Of a stretch of 7,838 nucleotides of DNA, positions 5,115 to 7,838 are shown piece after piece; the first letter of the stretch is position 1; every line of letters begins with the position of its first letter. Under the pieces are notes generated by a model that worked only from the letters and a program-made list of their open reading frames with translations, searched no databases and had not been told where the DNA came from. Position numbers and translations under genes: made by a program. The stretch comes from CAZKUR01 sp964556005 (GTDB lineage: Bacteria; Bacteroidota; Ignavibacteria; Ignavibacteriales; Ignavibacteriaceae). The DNA lies in assembly GCA_964556005.1 (NCBI GenBank), contig CAZKUR010000132.1:1-7838 (forward strand), in the 5' to 3' direction.

Positions 5115-5929
5115 TATTTATTTTCCTCCTTTTTTATTTCTCCCAGGTAAGCTTCAGGCTTGGGAGTTGTAAATAATTTATTTTCTTTACTTTTGGGTAA
5201 GTTGGTTTTGTTTGCCTTCCCTTTATTTACTGCTTCACTATTAATATAAGATAAAACTTTAGGCTGGTAATTGAAGAAATAATGATCTCTATTTAAGAAT
5301 GGATTGAAAGATAGAGATGTAAAAGGATTTTGACCGTATATATAAATGATTCCATTTTGATCATCTTGGGTTAGGTAACGTTTTATTTGGGCATATTCGA
5401 GAAGGTAATACATTACATTATCTAAACACCAAAAATCAGTTTCATCTGCTAAATTCAGCCAATGACCAAATTCATGGACAATAGTACTTTGAATATCAAG
5501 CTGTCCTTGGCCCGGATTTGTGGTAAACTGATACCACTGATTATAATATGTTTCAATTTTAGTGAGTGAACCGTTATTAATGACAATATAGCTGTATGCT
5601 GCCGGATCAGTCCCACTGCCGACAAACCAGCCTACCTGATAAATACCCGAAGGTTCTTGTCCTCTGTCATAATTTACATTTTCTCCTCTTATAAATTCAA
5701 AGGCTGCACCTGCGCTGTTCCAACTACCCGCAGCAGCTACTATTGCAGACTCATATTCTTCTTGAGTGGCGTATGGAGTTTGAAGATCACTATTTATATG
5801 GTATGTAACCGAATTTACCGGCCACTTATACCCGTTATAAATAAAACACTGCTGAGCAAATACCTTTGGCATTTTTAATGTTATGACAACTAGTAATATG
5901 GACATAAATACAAACAAGCTTTTATTCAT
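5114..5929 (-). CDS. Secreted matrixin-like (metzincin) metalloprotease, operon B
   Basis: A 271-aa homologue of the operon A protease; signal peptide 1-25 ends in FA|QQ. The entry strand is YKWPVNSVTYHIN (34-46). The zinc site is HEFGHWLNLAD (152-162) with H152, H156 and D162 as ligands and E153 as base; again Asp replaces the third His. The Met-turn is DNVM (M173), then RYLTQDDQNGIIYIYG (184-199). The basic tail (PFLNRDHYFFN ... PEAYLGEIKKE) is nearly the same as in copy A, whereas the catalytic domain has diverged; the region before the zinc site has indels (a shorter loop near 101-120). The start has AGGAGG 8 nt upstream. The gene sits 48 bp after the 241-aa gene and shares a TAATG overlap with the C25 fragment. 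All visible catalytic residues are intact, so it is probably an active extracellular peptidase. Confidence 0.85.
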   Translation of the reverse strand: MNKSLFVFMSILLVVITLKMPKVFAQQCFIYNGYKWPVNSVTYHINSDLQTPYATQEEYESAIVAAAGSWNSAGAAFEFIRGENVNYDRGQEPSGIYQVGWFVGSGTDPAAYSYIVINNGSLTKIETYYNQWYQFTTNPGQGQLDIQSTIVHEFGHWLNLADETDFWCLDNVMYYLLEYAQIKRYLTQDDQNGIIYIYGQNPFTSLSFNPFLNRDHYFFNYQPKVLSYINSEAVNKGKANKTNLPKSKENKLFTTPKPEAYLGEIKKEENK

Positions 5930-5977
5930 GATTAATTCCTCCTAAAAAATTTATTGTTATTTACCATAAGATGTTCC

Positions 5978-6703
5978 CTATTGTATTGCTTTCATTACGG
6001 TACTAATATCATCTTTAACTTCAGACAAATTTTTAACTCCATTTCTTCCAATTATTTTTCCGTTTTCAATATCATATTTTGCTGTAACTTCGAATCTTAT
6101 AATAGGATCGGTTATCAATTGCTCATATAATTTATGCATATGACTATCATTTGCCATTCTAATTAATCCATTGGCACTTAAAAAAAGTAAAACATGTTCC
6201 CCGATTCTTAATGTATCTTCGCCAATTTTAATACCTATTTCTCCGGACACACCGGTTGGCCCGGACTCAATCATCACCAGTACTTGGTTTTTAGAAAGAT
6301 TGTAATCATTTCTAAGGAACTCTTTTACTTGAATATGTGCTATAGTATGAAAAAAGACAGATTTTTCTAAGGGGTATTCTTTACTTACAACCGTACCTAT
6401 AACAATACAATCGGAAATTGCTGTTAAAGTTTTTAAATTCCAAGGTCTACGTGTAGTATTTAATTTAAGAAGATCGACACCTATTTTATTAAGATTTGCA
6501 ACTATAGTGTCATTATAGCCCATACTAATTATAAATTTTTCATTCACTTGGTCCGGGGTTAACTTTGTTTTATCATTAATAGATTGTGGAACCCACCCGT
6601 TTTGCCTCATTATTTTATAAACAGCATTTACTTGTGCTTCTACAATTGAAACAGTAAAAAACGTGAGTAGAAAAACAGTTAATAATTTTTTTATAAAGGA
6701 CAT
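5978..6703 (-). CDS. Secreted protein of unknown function, possible netrin/TIMP-like OB fold, operon B
   Basis: A 241-aa homologue of the 243-aa protein of operon A. Residues 1-26, covering the signal peptide and QVN, are identical to it. The rest is clearly related but diverged, with conserved blocks MGYNDTIVANL (61-71), SDCIVIGTVVSKEYPL (97-112), FHTIAHIQVKEFLRNDYN (118-135), VMIESGPT (143-150) and LRIGEHVLLFLSA (165-177). Conservation of the GTV, IESGPT and GEH..LFL blocks marks the structural core, which looks like a small beta-barrel. The family is not recognised with certainty. The gene is first in an operon with the matrixin (48 bp gap). It begins 53 bp after a PTGFT peptide ORF and is driven from a leader identical to operon A's. 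Confidence 0.75.
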   Translation of the reverse strand: MSFIKKLLTVFLLTFFTVSIVEAQVNAVYKIMRQNGWVPQSINDKTKLTPDQVNEKFIISMGYNDTIVANLNKIGVDLLKLNTTRRPWNLKTLTAISDCIVIGTVVSKEYPLEKSVFFHTIAHIQVKEFLRNDYNLSKNQVLVMIESGPTGVSGEIGIKIGEDTLRIGEHVLLFLSANGLIRMANDSHMHKLYEQLITDPIIRFEVTAKYDIENGKIIGRNGVKNLSEVKDDISTVMKAIQ

Positions 6704-6990
6704 GATTAATTTTCCTTTTTTATTTAAAATAAATATTTCAATTATCTTTCATTTTATTATGTAAATCCTGTCGGAAATATTATTAATGAATCGTAAAAAC
6801 TATTTAATGAATAAAGATAGGCTAGATTTGAAATTAATAACAAAAGAAAAACTATTAAATAAAATATCTGCATTAAGAACCCCTTTTTACAGAATATTTA
6901 GCTTTTTAGCTTAATTTATTTTTGTAAACAACATATGGGAATATTTTCAAAAAGTAAATACGCGAAACGCGTATTTTTATGTATGCGTTT
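6636..6990. repeat. 355-bp leader repeat, identical to 4249-4603
   Basis: Partner of the operon A leader repeat; contains the peptide ORF, the intergenic gap and the signal-peptide codons. Identity ends abruptly on both sides. Confidence 0.9.
6757..6873 (-). CDS. Small hydrophobic peptide (38 aa) ending in PTGFT, operon B
   Basis: This ORF lies within the 355-bp repeat and is identical at the nucleotide level to 4370-4486, so the product is the same 38 residues: a hydrophobic segment starting MQIFYLIVFLLLL and the terminal LIIFPTGFT. It has the same AAGGGG ribosome site and precedes the 241-aa gene by 53 bp. Unlike the operon A copy, its upstream cassette still includes an HTH-gene copy and the poly-G ORF. 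Identity to copy A cannot itself be used as evidence for coding, because the whole block is identical; the independent evidence is the diverged 41-aa peptide at 1082-1207. Confidence 0.55.
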   Translation of the reverse strand: MQIFYLIVFLLLLISNLAYLYSLNSFYDSLIIFPTGFT

Positions 6991-6996
6991 CCCGTA
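6956..6996. promoter_or_regulatory. Twin 15-bp palindromic element, copy 3 (putative operator)
   Basis: First box TACGCGAAACGCGTA (6959-6973) inside the 9-bp-arm inverted repeat 6956-6976; second box TATGCGTTTCCCGTA (6982-6996). Centres are 23 bp apart as in the other copies. The damaged HTH copy ends about 25 bp away. Confidence 0.55.
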
Positions 6997-7083
6997 TTTT
7001 TTAATTCTGCCGTATTAACTTTTACATAAATAAATTAGGATAATTATTCTGCAAGTAAGTTAATATTGCTGAGGCTAAGCAGG
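6986..7083. repeat. 98-bp repeat identical to 1311-1408
   Basis: Covers most of the second palindrome box, the HTH-palindrome spacer and the HTH 3' end, with no mismatch by eye (offset 5675). It ends exactly at the 8-bp length difference between the two HTH copies; homology continues at lower identity beyond. Confidence 0.85.
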
Positions 7084-7258
7084 TAAGCTGGCTTGTAGAT
7101 TTCAAGTCTAGTTTTACCAATATATGTCTTTTGTGAGTTTCAACTGTGCGTGAAGTAATAAAAAGCTTTTCTGCAATTGCACTGTTTTTTAATCCTTCTG
7201 CTACTAATTGGAGTACTTCTCTCTCCCTTTTCGTTAAGTTACCGTTGTTGTTTCCCTT
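7022..7258 (-). pseudogene. LuxR/GerE-type HTH regulator, copy 2, lacking a start codon
   Basis: An open frame encodes a second HTH domain: GNLTKREREVLQLVAEGLKN, then SAIAEKLFITSRTVETHKRH and ILVKLDLKSTSQLTCLASAI, continuing to TAA at 7022. It is strongly similar to the 68-aa copy, and its C-terminal helix looks more like the LuxR family than copy 1. The ATG of copy 1 is replaced by AAG (7256-7258), and there is no ATG, GTG or TTG between the upstream in-frame stop (7307-7309) and the domain. A GGGAG site remains 7 nt before that AAG. Eight bases near 7076-7091 form an imperfect tandem pair (TAAGCAGG / TAAGCTGG) absent from copy 1, shifting the 3' frame. Either the gene is inactivated, or it uses a rare start such as ATT, or it was once fused to the membrane ORF in the same frame upstream. 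Confidence 0.65.
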
Positions 7259-7306
7259 AAAATGACTCCCGTTAATTATATAAAAGTAGAAATCTTTACA
7301 GTTATA

Positions 7307-7482
7307 TTAAAATGAACATTCTTTGCTTAATAATGCAGAACAATAACTAAAAAAGAAAACAAATAGAGCTATTCTTTTTTCTAAGTATATGAGAGAAGTT
7401 AAAAAATCTAATAAAATAGAAATGTATAATAATTTTTTTTGAATCTGCCCCCCCGCTTAACAAAACTGCAGTACCAATACAT
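7307..7482 (-). CDS. Small membrane-protein ORF interrupted by a G7 tract (-1 frame), copy 2
   Basis: ATG at 7482 has a perfect AAGGAGG 9 nt upstream and reads MYWYCSFVKRGG before a run of seven G. The initial frame ends after 24 aa (TAG at 7408). The -1 frame continues as a hydrophobic stretch (ILLDFLTSLIYLEKRIALF, then SYCSALLSKECSF) to TAA at 7307. As in copy 1, TAA lies immediately before the G-run in that frame, so it can be reached only by frameshift or by a changed tract length; one extra G gives a 58-aa protein. The -1 frame is the one in which the two copies align best. It is also the same frame as the start-less HTH copy downstream, separated by a single TAA and about 48 nt. Function unknown; the membrane call rests on hydrophobicity only. 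Confidence 0.4.
7448..7454. repeat. C7/G7 homopolymer tract
   Basis: Counterpart of the C8 run at 1760-1767, one base shorter, in the same position of the homologous small ORF. Confidence 0.8.
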
Positions 7483-7491
7483 TTTTATTTT

Positions 7492-7498
7492 CCTCCTT
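7492..7498 (-). promoter_or_regulatory. Ribosome binding site AAGGAGG for the poly-G ORF, copy 2
   Basis: Perfect core sequence 9 nt before ATG 7482; motif and spacing conserved with 1805-1811 although the surrounding bases differ. Confidence 0.65.
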
Positions 7499-7838
7499 AA
7501 TGCATAAGGGTTGTTATTTCCATTCCCAAATTTCTGAATTTTTTGATGGACCTTCTTATTATTGTTATTGAGATAAACGGAAATGAAAATCTTTTACTAT
7601 GCTCTGTAAATATGGGTAATCTGAAAGGAAATTTAAGTTATTTATTACCGCACCGTATTGTTTCCGAACCATATCGAACCCCTTAAAATGTAACTGAAAT
7701 TTTGTATTTCATTGTAAATAAAAATAAAATTAAAATCATATTAATTTTTCATTAAAAAATGTTAATGTTTTATTAATAAATCTTTTAAATATTACTTCAA
7801 CCTCCACCTAATAGAGACAATATTTATTTATCCACAGA
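7499..7838. other. AT-rich region upstream of the operon B cassette, no gene recognised
   Basis: No convincing coding region. A plus-strand ATG at 7612 begins MGNLKGNLS, which resembles the first residues of the HTH gene (MGNIKGNLT) but then diverges; it may be a fragment or chance. Short minus-strand ORFs lack supporting sites. The promoter of the operon B cassette probably lies here, but I cannot place it. Confidence 0.45.

Noticed and set aside
5657..5878. Plus-strand ORF of 73 aa
   Set aside because: Antisense to the N-terminal half of the operon B matrixin; no ribosome site or motif.
2103..6703. Insertion sequence or phage origin for the duplication
   Set aside because: No transposase, integrase, terminal inverted repeats or target-site duplications are visible; a simple tandem duplication with conversion is enough.
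7500..7670. Short minus-strand ORF beginning MVRKQYGAVINN upstream of the operon B cassette
   Set aside because: No ribosome site, no counterpart upstream of the other cassette, and only about 35 codons.

Overview
The window is AT-rich (about two thirds A+T by eye). Every gene I can support lies on the minus strand. Signal peptides end in A|Q, there is a gingipain-like C25 fragment, and several starts carry clear AAGGAGG-type ribosome sites. This suggests an Ignavibacteriota- or Bacteroidota/Chlorobiota-type bacterium; that placement is inference, because no marker gene is present.

Layout, left to right: (1) 1-1023, a secreted TolB/PD40-type beta-propeller protein cut by the left edge. (2) 1082-1811, its upstream cassette. 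In transcription order this holds a small membrane-protein ORF broken by a poly-G tract, a stand-alone LuxR-type HTH gene, a twin palindromic element, and a 41-aa hydrophobic peptide ORF ending in PTGFT. (3) 2103-4316, operon A: an unrecognised secreted protein (243 aa), a matrixin-like metalloprotease (278 aa) and a truncated C25 peptidase fragment (200 aa). (4) 4370-4609, operon A's upstream cassette: twin palindrome and a 38-aa PTGFT peptide, but no HTH gene. (5) 4722-6703, operon B, a diverged tandem copy of operon A (241, 271 and 130 aa). (6) 6757-7498, operon B's full cassette: PTGFT peptide, twin palindrome, damaged HTH copy and poly-G membrane ORF. (7) 7499-7838, no gene recognised.

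The main observation is a repeated multi-part cassette: [poly-G small membrane ORF]-[LuxR HTH]-[twin 15-bp palindromes]-[small peptide ending PTGFT]-[secreted protein gene]. The palindrome and peptide parts occur three times, in front of two unrelated types of secreted-protein gene. The HTH and poly-G ORF occur twice. The three peptide ORFs and the second HTH copy are not obvious from simple ATG-to-stop calling. A peptide-linked regulatory or signalling module driving secreted effectors is a reasonable hypothesis, but it is inference. A decaying repeat family, or a cis-acting leader RNA, is the main alternative.

The operon A and B leaders, including the first codons of the secreted-protein gene, are identical over 355 bp, while the downstream proteins have diverged. 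That mosaic suggests gene conversion or reuse of a promoter-leader cassette.
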